From assembly GCA_030066085.1 (NCBI GenBank), contig JASJCI010000014.1:1-64000 (forward strand): a stretch of DNA of 64,000 bases, written 5' to 3'. A program made the translations under genes and the position numbers. The notes under the pieces are model-generated. The model made no database searches. It worked only from the letters and a program-made list of their open reading frames with translations, and was not told the origin of the DNA. Each line of letters opens with the position of its first letter. The first letter of the stretch is position 1. Shown in pieces: positions 38,447-47,648 of this stretch. Origin of the DNA: Gammaproteobacteria bacterium. GTDB taxonomy: Bacteria; Pseudomonadota; Gammaproteobacteria; GCA-001735895.

Positions 38447-39880
38447 CTATTCTCCTGCGATGATTCGGGGATCGAGGCGCCAGCGCGGCTGCTCGAAGGC
38501 GCGTTCGTAAGCCAGCGCGAGACTGAAAACGCGCTGATCGTCGTAACTGCGGCTGACGACCTGGATACCGGTCGGCACGCCGTTGGCGGCCAGGCCGCTG
38601 GGCAATGACAGCACCGGGCAGCGGCTCAGCATGTTGAACGGAAAGGTCATCGACCAGTACTCCTCGCTGACCAGCAGGGTTTGACCATTGACGATCACCT
38701 CGTTCTTCGGCCAGGTGCTGTCGGCCGGCACGGCGCTGGTGGTCAGCGTCGGACAGACGAAGATGTCGTAGTCGTCCAGCAGCGGGCCCAGGCGATCGTA
38801 CATCGCGACCGCGGTCTCGAGCGATTCGAAGTACTGCTGGCGGGTCGACCGATCCGCGTTCTCGATAAACCAGACCGTGTAATCACAGAGCTCGTCGCGA
38901 TGGTCCTGCAGCAACGGGGCCATCGATGCCGCCCAGCCCTGCGCCCAGTAGTGGTGAACCGCGTCGATGATCGACTCGTCCCAGCCGATCTCGACTTCCT
39001 CGACTTCGGCGCCGAGGTCGCGCAGCAACTCGAGTGCCGCCATGGTGTTGCGACTGATGCTGTCATCCACCTGCATGAAGCCGAGGTCCATCGACCAGGC
39101 GATCTTCCAGCCGGCGAGGCTGTCCGCTGCCCGGGTGTCGAGCACGACGCGTTCTCGCAGGCTCGCGATGTCGCGGTTGTACACGCCGGAGATCTGGTTT
39201 TGCATCAGCGCGGTGTCGGCAACGCTGCGCGCCATCGGTCCGGAGTGGCTGTAAAAGTCGAGGTTGAAGACCGGGATTTCCGGGTTACGGCCGTAGGGCG
39301 GTTTGTAACCCACCACGCCGCACAGCGCCGCGGGTATGCGAATCGAGCCGCCGATATCGGTACCGGTGGCGATGGTGGTGGTGCCGGCGGCAAGCGCGGC
39401 GCCGGAACCGCCCGAGGAGCCGCCCGGCGTTATATCCAGGTTCCACGGATTACGGGTAATCCCCCACAGGCGCGAATGGCAGGAGCCGAGCAGGCAGAAT
39501 TCCGGCGTGGTCGTCTTGGCATGCGCAATTGCGCCGGCATCGAGCAGGCGCTGAACCAGCACGTCGCTGTCGTCGTCGACGCGGTCACGGTAAACCAGGC
39601 TGGCCGAGGTGCGTCGTTTGCCGGCGAGGCGAAACTCGTCCTTGACCGCCAGCGGTATCCCTTCCAGCGGGCGCGCGCTGCCGGCGCGGTAGCGCGCCTC
39701 GGCGGCGGCCGCGGCCGCCAGCGCTTCGTCGTGCCATTGCTCGGTGAAAGCGTTGACCGCGGGTTCGACCGATGCGCTGCGCTCGATCAGCGCCTGCATC
39801 AGCTCGACCGGCGACAGCTCCGCCGACGCGAAGCGCGCAATCGCCTCGGTAGCGGTCAGGTAACACAGTTGTTCGGACAT
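38447..39880 (-). CDS. Amidase (amidase signature family)
   Basis: A 477-aa amidase-signature hydrolase from ATG 39880. The Ser-cisSer-Lys triad is intact: Lys in LAVKDEF, the cis-Ser in GGSSGGSGAALAAG, and the nucleophile Ser in TDIGGSIRIPA. The ORF starts 46 bp from the divergent FAD oxidase. The substrate is unknown; in context with APAH it may act on an amide from polyamine or amino acid catabolism, for example an aminoalkanamide. That idea is inference only. Confidence 0.9.
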   Translation of the reverse strand: MSEQLCYLTATEAIARFASAELSPVELMQALIERSASVEPAVNAFTEQWHDEALAAAAAAEARYRAGSARPLEGIPLAVKDEFRLAGKRRTSASLVYRDRVDDDSDVLVQRLLDAGAIAHAKTTTPEFCLLGSCHSRLWGITRNPWNLDITPGGSSGGSGAALAAGTTTIATGTDIGGSIRIPAALCGVVGYKPPYGRNPEIPVFNLDFYSHSGPMARSVADTALMQNQISGVYNRDIASLRERVVLDTRAADSLAGWKIAWSMDLGFMQVDDSISRNTMAALELLRDLGAEVEEVEIGWDESIIDAVHHYWAQGWAASMAPLLQDHRDELCDYTVWFIENADRSTRQQYFESLETAVAMYDRLGPLLDDYDIFVCPTLTTSAVPADSTWPKNEVIVNGQTLLVSEEYWSMTFPFNMLSRCPVLSLPSGLAANGVPTGIQVVSRSYDDQRVFSLALAYERAFEQPRWRLDPRIIAGE

Positions 39881-39988
39881 AAAGCCAATCCTCCCACGCA
39901 CTGATTCTCGGGTATTTCATTCGGCTTGGCTAGCATAAAACCCTGCGATCGCGGAAAATGGCACTGCCGTCAAACTGCCCGCCAGACG

Positions 39989-41287
39989 ATGTCGGAACAC
40001 CTGCCCGAAGACAGCGGCGAACGCTCCCTGTGGGGTGCCACCGCGATCGCCAATCCGGTCGAATCCCGCCTGCGGGAATCGCTCGACGCCGACGTGCTCG
40101 TGGTCGGTGGCGGCTACACCGGCTTGTCGAGCGCGCTGCACCTGGCGGAGCGGGGACTATCGGTAGTCCTGCTCGAGGCCCGCAGCATCGGCTTCGGCGG
40201 CTCCGGCCGCAATGCCGGGCTGGTCAACGCCGGCGTCTGGCGCAACCCGCAGCACGTGGTCGAAGTGCTGGGCGCGGAGGCCGGGCAGAAATTCAATCTC
40301 GCCCTGCGCGATTCGCCGGCGCTGGTGTTCGAGCTGGTCGAACGCTACGGCATGGACTGCGAGGCGCAACGTTGCGCCACGGTCAACATCGCGCACGCGC
40401 CGGCCGGCATGCGCCACCTCGAGACGCGCTGCCGCCAGCTGCAGGATCTCGGTGCCGGCGTGGAACTGATCGACGGTGCCAGGGCGCAGGAAATATCGGG
40501 ATCACCGGTTTATCGTCACGGCGGTATTCTCGACCCGGGTGCGGGCACGATCCAGCCGCTCAGCTACGTCCGTTCGCTGGCGCTGGCGGCCCGGGTGCTC
40601 GGCGTCGGCCTGTACCAGGAATCCGGGCTCGAGGAACTACGTCGGCACGGCAGTCGCTGGCAGGCCACGACCGGCAGCGGTTCGGTCACGGCCGACCAGG
40701 TTATTCTCGCCACCAATGCCTATGCCGACGGCGACAGCCAGGGCGTGCGCGAATCGACTTTACCGGTGTACATCTTCCAGTGTGCCACCGAGCCGATGGA
40801 CGAGACCCTGGCCGCCGAGGTCATCCCCGGGCGCCAGGGCCTGTGGGATACCCAGGCGCTGATGACGTCGGCACGGGTCGACGGCGGCCGCCGGCTGGTA
40901 ATGAGCAGTGCCGGCAGCCTGCACGGTGTCCAGCGCAGCGTGCGCGAAGACTGGATGGCGCGCAACCGCAAGCGGCTGTTTCCGCAGACCAGGGGTTTGC
41001 GCTGGCAGTATCGCTGGAGCGGGCGAGTCGGTGTTACCTCCAGTAAAATTTTGCGCGTGCAGCAACCGGCGCCCGGGATCTACGCACCGGCCGGCTTCAA
41101 CGGCCGCGGCATCGGTACCGGCACCGTGCTGGGCAAGCACCTGGCCGAACTGATCGCCAGCGGTGACCGCGAATCCTTCCCGTTCCCGCTCGAGGCCCTG
41201 CAGCGCGAGCAGTGGCGCTCGCCGCGCGCGGGCTATTACCAGTACGGCACGCTTGCATTACAGCTGGTAGACCGCCGCGGGGGCTAG
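39989..41287 (+). CDS. FAD-dependent amine oxidoreductase (PuuB/DadA-like)
   Basis: A 432-aa flavoprotein of the DAO family, with a Rossmann FAD motif VLVVGGGYTGLSSALHL after an N-terminal WGATAI patch. The C-terminal GFNGRGIGTGTVLGKHLAELI is typical of gamma-glutamylputrescine oxidase (PuuB) and related amine oxidases. ATG 39989 is chosen; an upstream ATG at 39926 adds 21 residues without homology. It is divergent from the amidase/APAH pair, so the three could share a regulatory region. The acceptor and amine are unknown. Confidence 0.9.
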   Translation: MSEHLPEDSGERSLWGATAIANPVESRLRESLDADVLVVGGGYTGLSSALHLAERGLSVVLLEARSIGFGGSGRNAGLVNAGVWRNPQHVVEVLGAEAGQKFNLALRDSPALVFELVERYGMDCEAQRCATVNIAHAPAGMRHLETRCRQLQDLGAGVELIDGARAQEISGSPVYRHGGILDPGAGTIQPLSYVRSLALAARVLGVGLYQESGLEELRRHGSRWQATTGSGSVTADQVILATNAYADGDSQGVRESTLPVYIFQCATEPMDETLAAEVIPGRQGLWDTQALMTSARVDGGRRLVMSSAGSLHGVQRSVREDWMARNRKRLFPQTRGLRWQYRWSGRVGVTSSKILRVQQPAPGIYAPAGFNGRGIGTGTVLGKHLAELIASGDRESFPFPLEALQREQWRSPRAGYYQYGTLALQLVDRRGG

Positions 41288-41381
41288 GCGAAAAATTCGG
41301 CCGCGGGCAGCAAAAACGGGCTGACAGCGGGCGGATGTCCCGCTAACATGTGATCACAAAAATGACCGAGTGCATTCGACC

Positions 41382-42566
41382 ATGACCCAGAGCAAACGCA
41401 CTGTCTTCGACTGGCAGGACCCGATGTTTTTCGAGCAGCAGCTCGACGACGAAGAACGCATGATTCGTGATGCCGCGCGTGACTATTGCCAGAGCCGACT
41501 GGTACCGCGCGTGCAGCGGGCGAATCGCGACGAGGTATTCGATCGGGAAATCATGAACGAGTTCGGCGAGCTGGGTTTGCTCGGTTCGACGCTGCCGGAG
41601 GAATACGGTTGCGCCGGAGCCAGTTACGTCGGCTACGGGCTCGCCGCGCGCGAAGTCGAACGCGTCGACAGCGGCTACCGCTCGGCGATGAGCGTGCAGT
41701 CGTCGCTGGTGATGTACCCGATCTACGCCTACGGTAACGAGGATCAGCGGCAAAAGTACCTGCCGTCGCTGGCTAGCGGCGCAAAGGTCGGCTGTTTCGG
41801 ACTGACCGAACCGGACGCCGGCTCCGATCCCGCCGGCATGCTGAGCACCGCGACCCCGGTGGATGGCGGCTACCGGCTCAAGGGTGCCAAGATGTGGATC
41901 ACCAATTCGCCGATCGCTGACGTGATGGTGGTCTGGGCCAAGCTCGACGGCGTGATCCGCGGATTCATTCTCGAACGCGGCATGGACGGCCTGTCGACAC
42001 CTAAAATCGAGGGCAAGTTTTCGCTGCGCGCCTCGACTACCGGTGAAATCGTGATGCAGGACGTATTCGTACCGGCGGAGAACCTGCTGCCCGGCGTCGA
42101 GGGGCTCAAGGGACCGTTCGGCTGTCTCAACCGCGCGCGCTTCGGCATTGCCTGGGGCGCGATGGGCGCGGCCGAGTTCTGCTGGCACGCCGCGCGCCAG
42201 TACACGCTGGACCGCAAGCAGTTCGGTCGACCGCTGGCGGCGACCCAGCTGGTGCAGAAGAAGCTGGCCGACATGATGACCGAGATCACGCTCGGCCTGC
42301 AGGGCTGCCTGCAGATGGGCCGCCTGATGGATGCCGACAATTGCCCGGTGGAACTGATTTCGCTGATGAAGCGCAACAACTGCGGCAAGGCGCTGGAGAT
42401 CGCGCGAGTCTCGCGCGACATGCACGGTGGCAACGGGGTGGCCGACGAATACCAGGTCATTCGCCACGTGATGAATCTCGAGGCGGTCAATACCTACGAG
42501 GGCACGCATGACATCCACGCGCTGATCCTCGGCCGCGCCCAGACCGGCATCCAGGCGTTCATGTAA
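41382..42566 (+). CDS. gcdH: Glutaryl-CoA dehydrogenase
   Basis: A 394-aa acyl-CoA dehydrogenase that oxidises and decarboxylates glutaryl-CoA to crotonyl-CoA. Family markers are [48 protein letters not shown], and the catalytic Glu373 in [18 protein letters not shown] 41382 is chosen over GTG 41370. The next gene, a class III CoA-transferase, starts directly after its stop; the pair is a well-known glutarate catabolic unit. Confidence 0.96.
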   Translation: MTQSKRTVFDWQDPMFFEQQLDDEERMIRDAARDYCQSRLVPRVQRANRDEVFDREIMNEFGELGLLGSTLPEEYGCAGASYVGYGLAAREVERVDSGYRSAMSVQSSLVMYPIYAYGNEDQRQKYLPSLASGAKVGCFGLTEPDAGSDPAGMLSTATPVDGGYRLKGAKMWITNSPIADVMVVWAKLDGVIRGFILERGMDGLSTPKIEGKFSLRASTTGEIVMQDVFVPAENLLPGVEGLKGPFGCLNRARFGIAWGAMGAAEFCWHAARQYTLDRKQFGRPLAATQLVQKKLADMMTEITLGLQGCLQMGRLMDADNCPVELISLMKRNNCGKALEIARVSRDMHGGNGVADEYQVIRHVMNLEAVNTYEGTHDIHALILGRAQTGIQAFM

Positions 42567-43781
42567 ATGGCGGGGCCGCTGGCCGGCATCCGGGTACTCG
42601 ATCTGAGCCGCATCCTGGCGGGCCCATGGGCCAGCCAGATGCTTGCCGATCTCGGCGCCGAGGTGATCAAGATCGAACGACCGGGCAGCGGCGACGACAC
42701 GCGCGGCTGGGGGCCGCCCTTCATGCCCGACGAGGCCGGTGAACCCACCAGCGAGGCGGCATACTTCCACGGCGCCAACCGTGGCAAGTACTCGGTGTGT
42801 ATCGACCTGGCGCAAACCGAGGGCCAGGACCTGCTGCGTGCGCTGGCGGCGGAGAGCGACGTGCTGATCGAAAACTTCAAGGTGGGCGGGCTGGCGAAGT
42901 ACGGTCTCGACTATGCCGGCCTGCGCGAGTCCTGCCCGCGCCTGGTTTACTGTTCGATCACCGGTTTTGGCCAGGACGGCCCCTATGCCGGGCGGGCCGG
43001 TTACGATTTCATGATCCAGGCCATGGGCGGCATGATGAGCGTGACCGGCGAAGCCGAAGGCCAGCCGATGAAGATCGGCGTTGCGCTGGCCGACATACTC
43101 ACCGGGCTTTACGCGGCCAACGCGATCCAGGCAGCGCTGCTGCATCAGCGCGTCAGCGGGCAGGGGCAGCATATCGACATGGCGCTGCTCGACGTGCAGG
43201 TGGCGACGCTTGCCAACCAGGCGATGAATTACCTCGCCAGCGGTGACAACCCGCGCCGCCTCGGTAACGCGCATCCGAACATCGTGCCCTACCAGGCGTT
43301 CGAGACCGCTGACGGTTTCATCATCCTGGCAGTTGGCAACGATTCCCAGTTCGCGCGCTTTTGCGAACTCGCGCAACGGCCCGGGCTGGCGGCGGACGAG
43401 CGCTTCGTGCGCAACCGCGACCGGGTGCGCAACCGCGACACGCTGATACCCGAGATCGAGCAAATCATGCGCGGGCGCAGCAGCCAGCAATGGCTCGCGG
43501 CGCTCAACGAACGCGGCATTCCCTGCGGTCCGATCAACCGGATCGACGAGGTGTTCGCCGATCCGCAGGTGCGTCACCGTGGACTGCGGCTCGAACTCGA
43601 TCACCCGCTCGCCGGCAAGGTCGCGAGCGTGGCAAACCCGATCCGGCTGTCGCAGACGCCGATCGAGTATGAGCGCGCGCCGCCGACCCTGGGGCAGCAT
43701 ACCGACCAGGTGCTGGCGGACTGGCTCGGTCTCGACGCAACGCGGCTCGCCGCGCTGCGCAAGGCGCGGGTCATCGACTGA
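42567..43781 (+). CDS. Class III CoA-transferase, glutarate CoA-transferase-like
   Basis: A 404-aa CaiB/BaiF-family enzyme. The N-terminal LAGIRVLDLSRILAGPW, the catalytic-loop GANRGKYSV, and SVTGEAEGQPMKIGVALAD are typical, with an Asp nucleophile expected in the DADL-type region (LADILTGLY). It abuts gcdH, the arrangement seen with succinyl-CoA:glutarate CoA-transferase (SUGCT), which would feed glutaryl-CoA to GcdH. Assignment to glutarate is inferred from context. Confidence 0.9.
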   Translation: MAGPLAGIRVLDLSRILAGPWASQMLADLGAEVIKIERPGSGDDTRGWGPPFMPDEAGEPTSEAAYFHGANRGKYSVCIDLAQTEGQDLLRALAAESDVLIENFKVGGLAKYGLDYAGLRESCPRLVYCSITGFGQDGPYAGRAGYDFMIQAMGGMMSVTGEAEGQPMKIGVALADILTGLYAANAIQAALLHQRVSGQGQHIDMALLDVQVATLANQAMNYLASGDNPRRLGNAHPNIVPYQAFETADGFIILAVGNDSQFARFCELAQRPGLAADERFVRNRDRVRNRDTLIPEIEQIMRGRSSQQWLAALNERGIPCGPINRIDEVFADPQVRHRGLRLELDHPLAGKVASVANPIRLSQTPIEYERAPPTLGQHTDQVLADWLGLDATRLAALRKARVID

Positions 43782-43783
43782 GG

Positions 43784-44815
43784 TTAACGCCGGGCGGGCC
43801 AGGTATCGGCGATCCGGTAACCCTGTGGCCAGGGATCTTGCGGGTCGAGCATGAGCTGGTGGGTGCCGGTAATCCAGCCGCGGCCGCGGATCGACGGTAC
43901 GATTGCGTCGCGCGTTCCGACCCGGGTCTGCTCGACGATGCTGCAGTCGAAACGCGAATCGATGATCGAACGACCGATCATGCGATCACCGACCTGCATC
44001 AATCCTTTTGCCGCGAGTATCGCCATGCGCGCCGAACAGCCGGTACCGCAGGGCGAGCGATCGAGTTTACCCGGATCGATCGCCACCGTGTTCTTGCTCA
44101 CCGGGATGCCGTTTTCCTCGAACAGCGGCAGCGCGAACTCGCAAAACGATATGTGCGCCCAGTTTGGGTTGGTCGGATGCACGAAACCCAGCTGCTCGTT
44201 GGCCGCGGCGGTAATCCGGGTTCCAGCCGCGGCCAGGTCGGCAGCCTCGTCGGGGGTGAGGGCAAAGCCCAGCGCGGCCGCGTCGACCAGGACGAAGCTG
44301 TCGCCGCCGTAGGCGGTATCGACGGTCAGACTGCCGTAACCTTCGACTTCGAGGGGTACGGCGATTCGATCGGCGAAGGACGGTACATTGTGAATCTCGA
44401 TCGATTCTGCCTTGCCGTGCGCGCAGTAGGCTTGCACCGCAACCAGTCCGCCCGGCGCTTCCAGGACGAACTCGGTGATCGGCTCGGACATCGGCAGGAT
44501 CCCGCTGTCGAGTAATACCGTCGCGACGCAAATCGAGTTCGAACCCGACATGGGTGGCGTGTGCTCCGGTTCCATGATGATGAAACCGAAGGCCGCGCGC
44601 GGATCTTTCGCCGGTACCAGCAGGTTGACGTGCTTGAACACGCCGCCGCGCGGTTCCTGCAGCACGAAACGCCGCAGGCTGTCATCGCGCGCGATCCATT
44701 CGGCCTGTTGCCAGAGGCTGTCGCCGGGCGGCGGCGCGACGCCGCCGACGATGACGTTGCCGACTTCACCTTCGGCATGGCAGGAAACCAGGTGAACAAT
44801 GTTTTGACTTCTCAT
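43784..44815 (-). CDS. Proline racemase-superfamily enzyme (trans-3-hydroxyproline dehydratase or 4-hydroxyproline epimerase)
   Basis: A 343-aa enzyme of the DapF/PrpR fold. The first catalytic position, Cys in true proline racemases, is Ser90 ([10 protein letters not shown]), and the second, Cys256, is kept ([11 protein letters not shown]). The Ser/Cys combination excludes a classical two-cysteine proline racemase and fits trans-3-hydroxy-L-proline dehydratase or a hydroxyproline epimerase. It overlaps the DUF1648 gene by 4 bp and converges with the CoA-transferase. Confidence 0.85.
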   Translation of the reverse strand: MRSQNIVHLVSCHAEGEVGNVIVGGVAPPPGDSLWQQAEWIARDDSLRRFVLQEPRGGVFKHVNLLVPAKDPRAAFGFIIMEPEHTPPMSGSNSICVATVLLDSGILPMSEPITEFVLEAPGGLVAVQAYCAHGKAESIEIHNVPSFADRIAVPLEVEGYGSLTVDTAYGGDSFVLVDAAALGFALTPDEAADLAAAGTRITAAANEQLGFVHPTNPNWAHISFCEFALPLFEENGIPVSKNTVAIDPGKLDRSPCGTGCSARMAILAAKGLMQVGDRMIGRSIIDSRFDCSIVEQTRVGTRDAIVPSIRGRGWITGTHQLMLDPQDPWPQGYRIADTWPARR

Positions 44816-45294
44816 GGGCGACGAAAATACAGGTAGAAATGCAGCAGCCAGGCGATGACGAGCAGGAGATAAATCGCCAGCGCCCAGAATATGGACCCAT
44901 GCAGGCGTGGCTCGGTGGCGAAATTGGCCAGGATCGCGAGCTGCATGACGAACACGGCCAGCGCCAGGTGCACGATTCCCATCAGCACCATCTGGCGCCG
45001 GAAAAAGGTCCTGGTGTGCGCGATCCGTTCGGGTGCGAGCCAGTATTCTGCGTGCGGAATTTTCATCCGTTTGCCGCGCAGACCGAAGCGGGGCACAAAC
45101 TCGAACACCAGTATGACCATGGCGACGATCGCGAGGTAGCCGGCGAAGAATGCGGTGCGTCCCGACCAGGCATCGGCGGCGCCGAGACCGTCCCAGTGCG
45201 ATGCCATGACAGGAGGCATCTGCGGGTAGTAGACCCAGGTCTGCAGCAGCGCGAGCGCGGCGAGGGTGTAAAAGGTTCTTCGAGGCCAGCGCAT
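44812..45294 (-). CDS. DUF1648 membrane protein (SdpI-like)
   Basis: A 160-aa integral membrane protein with four predicted helices. The [20 protein letters not shown] motif (DUF1648 signature: MP followed by HW) lies near residue 26. Related domains occur in SdpI immunity proteins and in uncharacterised transport-like proteins. It overlaps the hydroxyproline gene, suggesting cotranscription, though a functional link is unclear. Confidence 0.82.
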   Translation of the reverse strand: MRWPRRTFYTLAALALLQTWVYYPQMPPVMASHWDGLGAADAWSGRTAFFAGYLAIVAMVILVFEFVPRFGLRGKRMKIPHAEYWLAPERIAHTRTFFRRQMVLMGIVHLALAVFVMQLAILANFATEPRLHGSIFWALAIYLLLVIAWLLHFYLYFRRP

Positions 45295-45421
45295 GATTAT
45301 CAGTTCAATCCCAGGCAGACGATTTCCCGTGGTGGACGCAGCGATGCCGGGCCGTTATGGTACACGCTTTGAACCCTGGCCGCGCGCCTGCGACTGACCG
45401 CGGCGGGGTATCCTGACTTTC

Positions 45422-46168
45422 ATGTCCTTGCTGCTGCTCGCCATTTGCCTGTTCGTCGGCTTGCTGATCGGCGCCGTCGGTATCGGCGGCGTGCTGCTGG
45501 TGCCGGCGCTGGCGTTTGTCGTCGGCATCGACGTGCATCGCGCGATTCCGGCGTGCATGCTCGCTTACCTGGCAACCGGTATCGTCGGTGGTCTCGTCTA
45601 TGCCCGCCACGGATCGATTCGCCGGCACATGGTGGGTTATCTCTTTGCCGGCGCGGTACCGTCGGCATTCGCCGGTTCCCTGTTACTCGGGGTCATTGCG
45701 CCAGCGGTCGTTTTGATGCTGACCGCGATCCTGATGATAGTCAGCGGCGTGGATGCGCTGCGCAAGGCCTACGCGCGCAATCCGTTGCCGCAAGCGGGGC
45801 AGGCACCGCGCCCACGCTGGCTCGCCGCGATCGGCCTGGTGACGGGTTTCGGCTCCGCGCTGACCGGCACGGGCGGGCCGCTGATCCTGGTGCCGAGCGC
45901 GGTTTACATCGGTCTGCCGGTGCTGACCGCGATCGGCCTCGGCCAGGTCATCCAGATCCCGATCGCGGTTTTCGCCAGCGCCGCCAACTGGCTCGTCGAC
46001 AGTCTCGACGTCGAACTTGGCCTGACCATTGCCGCCGGTATGGTTGTCGGCACCCTCATCGGCGCAAACCTGGCCCATCGGCTGCCGGCGGCGCCGTTAC
46101 GCAAGACCATCGCCTGGCTGCTGGTGATCGTCGGCGGCGCTATAGCGCTGAAACTGATGCTGGCCTGA
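45422..46168 (+). CDS. TauE/SafE family anion exporter
   Basis: A 248-aa inner-membrane protein with eight predicted helices in two halves. Both glycine-rich motifs are seen: GAVGIGGVLLVPALAFVVG and TGFGSALTGTGGPLILVPSA. The family exports sulfoacetate, sulfite or other organic anions. It is divergent from the DUF1648 gene across 127 bp and convergent with the DUF2914 gene. The substrate is unknown. Confidence 0.9.
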   Translation: MSLLLLAICLFVGLLIGAVGIGGVLLVPALAFVVGIDVHRAIPACMLAYLATGIVGGLVYARHGSIRRHMVGYLFAGAVPSAFAGSLLLGVIAPAVVLMLTAILMIVSGVDALRKAYARNPLPQAGQAPRPRWLAAIGLVTGFGSALTGTGGPLILVPSAVYIGLPVLTAIGLGQVIQIPIAVFASAANWLVDSLDVELGLTIAAGMVVGTLIGANLAHRLPAAPLRKTIAWLLVIVGGAIALKLMLA

Positions 46169-46173
46169 CGGGC

Positions 46174-46201
46174 AAAAAAAAGCCCCGCGTGGAGCGGGGC
46201 T
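46174..46201 (-). terminator. Rho-independent terminator of the DUF2914 gene
   Basis: An eight-base-pair GC-rich stem AGCCCCGC (46181-46188) and GCGGGGCT (46194-46201), loop GTGGA, followed on the minus strand by eight T (46181-46174 read as A on the plus strand). It ends the DUF2914 transcript; it lacks a T-run in the plus direction, so it may only weakly stop tauE. Confidence 0.88.
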
Positions 46202-46222
46202 TGTCAGGTTCGTGTTGCGCGC

Positions 46223-46606
46223 TTACTGGTAATCGAAAGTCTGGCTTGCCAGTACGGTGCGATCGTCGTCGAGCACGTTGACGGTCCAGTAACCGGTCCA
46301 GCCCGGCAGCAGAGTCTTGCTGGTCCAGACCCTCCAGCGCGGCCCCTTGACTTCGAAGGTTTTCTCGAACATGACCTTGTCGTTGTAGGTCCACTGGTGG
46401 GTTACATTGTGACCGGCCAGGTCGTTGAGCTCGGTGAAAAACGAGATCGAATTATAGGATTCGCTATTGATACTGTCGACCTGCAGGACAGGTTCGCGGT
46501 TGTCGACGCCAACCGTAAACATCGCGCGGCTCACTTCCCCGGCGGATGCCGGCGCGCAGATGAACAGGGCCAGCGAAGCTAACAGAAATTTGCGTATCGG
46601 ACGCAT
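46223..46606 (-). CDS. Exported DUF2914 protein
   Basis: A 127-aa protein with a Sec signal peptide (RKFLLASLALFICAPASAG, cleavage near residue 22) and a DUF2914 beta-sandwich. Family motifs VTHQWTYNDKVMFEKTFEVKGPRWRVWTSKTLLP (in pieces) and GYWTVNVLDDDRTVLASQ are present. Monocistronic, ending in a strong terminator. Function unknown. Confidence 0.87.
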   Translation of the reverse strand: MRPIRKFLLASLALFICAPASAGEVSRAMFTVGVDNREPVLQVDSINSESYNSISFFTELNDLAGHNVTHQWTYNDKVMFEKTFEVKGPRWRVWTSKTLLPGWTGYWTVNVLDDDRTVLASQTFDYQ

Positions 46607-46665
46607 GGCGCTTTCCTCGGAGTGGATTTGCCAAGAATATAGCAGACCGGCGGGATTCTGCAGCC

Positions 46666-47550
46666 TCAGCCAGCGGCATCGTCGCGGTCAGCGCGCAGCA
46701 GTTCGATCATGGTACTGGAGCCCAGCGATAGCGTGCGCTTGCGCCGGGTGACGATACCCAGCGGACGGCGCACGTCGAAACCCCGCAGCGGCCTTCCGAC
46801 CAGGCTGGCATCGACCATGCTTTGTGGCAGTATGCTCCAGCCGAGGTTGGCCGAGACCATGACCTTGATGGTTTCGAGGTAGTTGGTTTCCAGCGTGATC
46901 TTGAGCGGGGCCTTGCGGGTGGCGAACAGGTTGTTGATGATTCGCCGGGTAAAAGTACCCAGCGATGGCAGGATTGCCGGATAAGCGAGCAGTTCGGATG
47001 GATCGATCTCGGCCGCCGATGCGAGGGCGTGATCGGTCGCCAGCACCGCGATCAGGCGATCGATCCAGATGGCTTCGCAGGCAATTCTCGGATCGGGGTT
47101 TTCGGGCAGGGTGACCACGGCCAGTTCGAGTTCGTTGTTCGCGACTCCCTGGCAGGCATCTTCCGAATCCATGAAGTGGATGTCGAGATCTACCGCCGGG
47201 TAGCGCTGCTTGAAGCCCCTGAGTACCCGCGGCAGGCGATGCAGGCCGATGTGATGACTGGTGGCCAGCGTCAGGCTGCCCGACGGCGCATCCAGTTGAT
47301 GGCTGATGCCGGAACGGAAGGTCTCGAGCTCGTTCAGAATCCTTTCCGCGTGCGGTCTGAAGGCCTGGCCGTTGGGCGTCAGGATGCTGCGTTTGCCGAT
47401 CCGGTCGAACAGGCTGACGTTGACGTTTTGCTCGAGCTGGCGAATACGTTTGCTGACCGCCGGCTGGGTAACGTGCAGGCGCTCCGCGGCGAGTGAAAAA
47501 GACTCGAGTTCCGCAACCGCGAGGAAAGCCCGGATTTGTGCCAACTGCAT
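46666..47550 (-). CDS. LysR-family regulator divergent from leuCDB
   Basis: A 294-aa LysR protein with an N-terminal helix-turn-helix (ESFSLAAERLHVTQPAVSKRIRQLE in pieces, residues about 16-40) and an effector domain with SGSLTLATSHHIGLHRLP, typical of the CysB/CbbR-like branch. The same divergent LysR-leuC pair is found in Pseudomonas. The 98-bp gap holds two inverted repeats; it probably regulates its own gene and perhaps leuCDB. Confidence 0.92.
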   Translation of the reverse strand: MQLAQIRAFLAVAELESFSLAAERLHVTQPAVSKRIRQLEQNVNVSLFDRIGKRSILTPNGQAFRPHAERILNELETFRSGISHQLDAPSGSLTLATSHHIGLHRLPRVLRGFKQRYPAVDLDIHFMDSEDACQGVANNELELAVVTLPENPDPRIACEAIWIDRLIAVLATDHALASAAEIDPSELLAYPAILPSLGTFTRRIINNLFATRKAPLKITLETNYLETIKVMVSANLGWSILPQSMVDASLVGRPLRGFDVRRPLGIVTRRKRTLSLGSSTMIELLRADRDDAAG

Positions 47551-47556
47551 TTATGT

Positions 47557-47571
47557 ATTCTAGTATGGAAT
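47557..47571. promoter_or_regulatory. LysR-type operator candidate 1
   Basis: ATTC-N7-GAAT, a 15-bp interrupted dyad containing T-N11-A, the classic LysR box. It sits 6 bp upstream of the LysR start codon, in the right place for autoregulation. Confidence 0.5.
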
Positions 47572-47597
47572 CAAAACAATAAATATTATGAATTAGA

Positions 47598-47625
47598 GTT
47601 ATTCTTGCGTCGAGCGTAGAATAAC
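47598..47625. promoter_or_regulatory. LysR-type operator candidate 2 overlapping the leuC promoter
   Basis: Perfect 7-bp arms GTTATTC (47598-47604) and GAATAAC (47619-47625), centres 21 bp apart (two helical turns). The right arm overlaps a -10-like TAGAAT (47617-47622). It lies 24 bp before the leuC ATG. Confidence 0.5.
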
Positions 47626-47648
47626 GCCGTTCCAACCGGGTGACTCGC

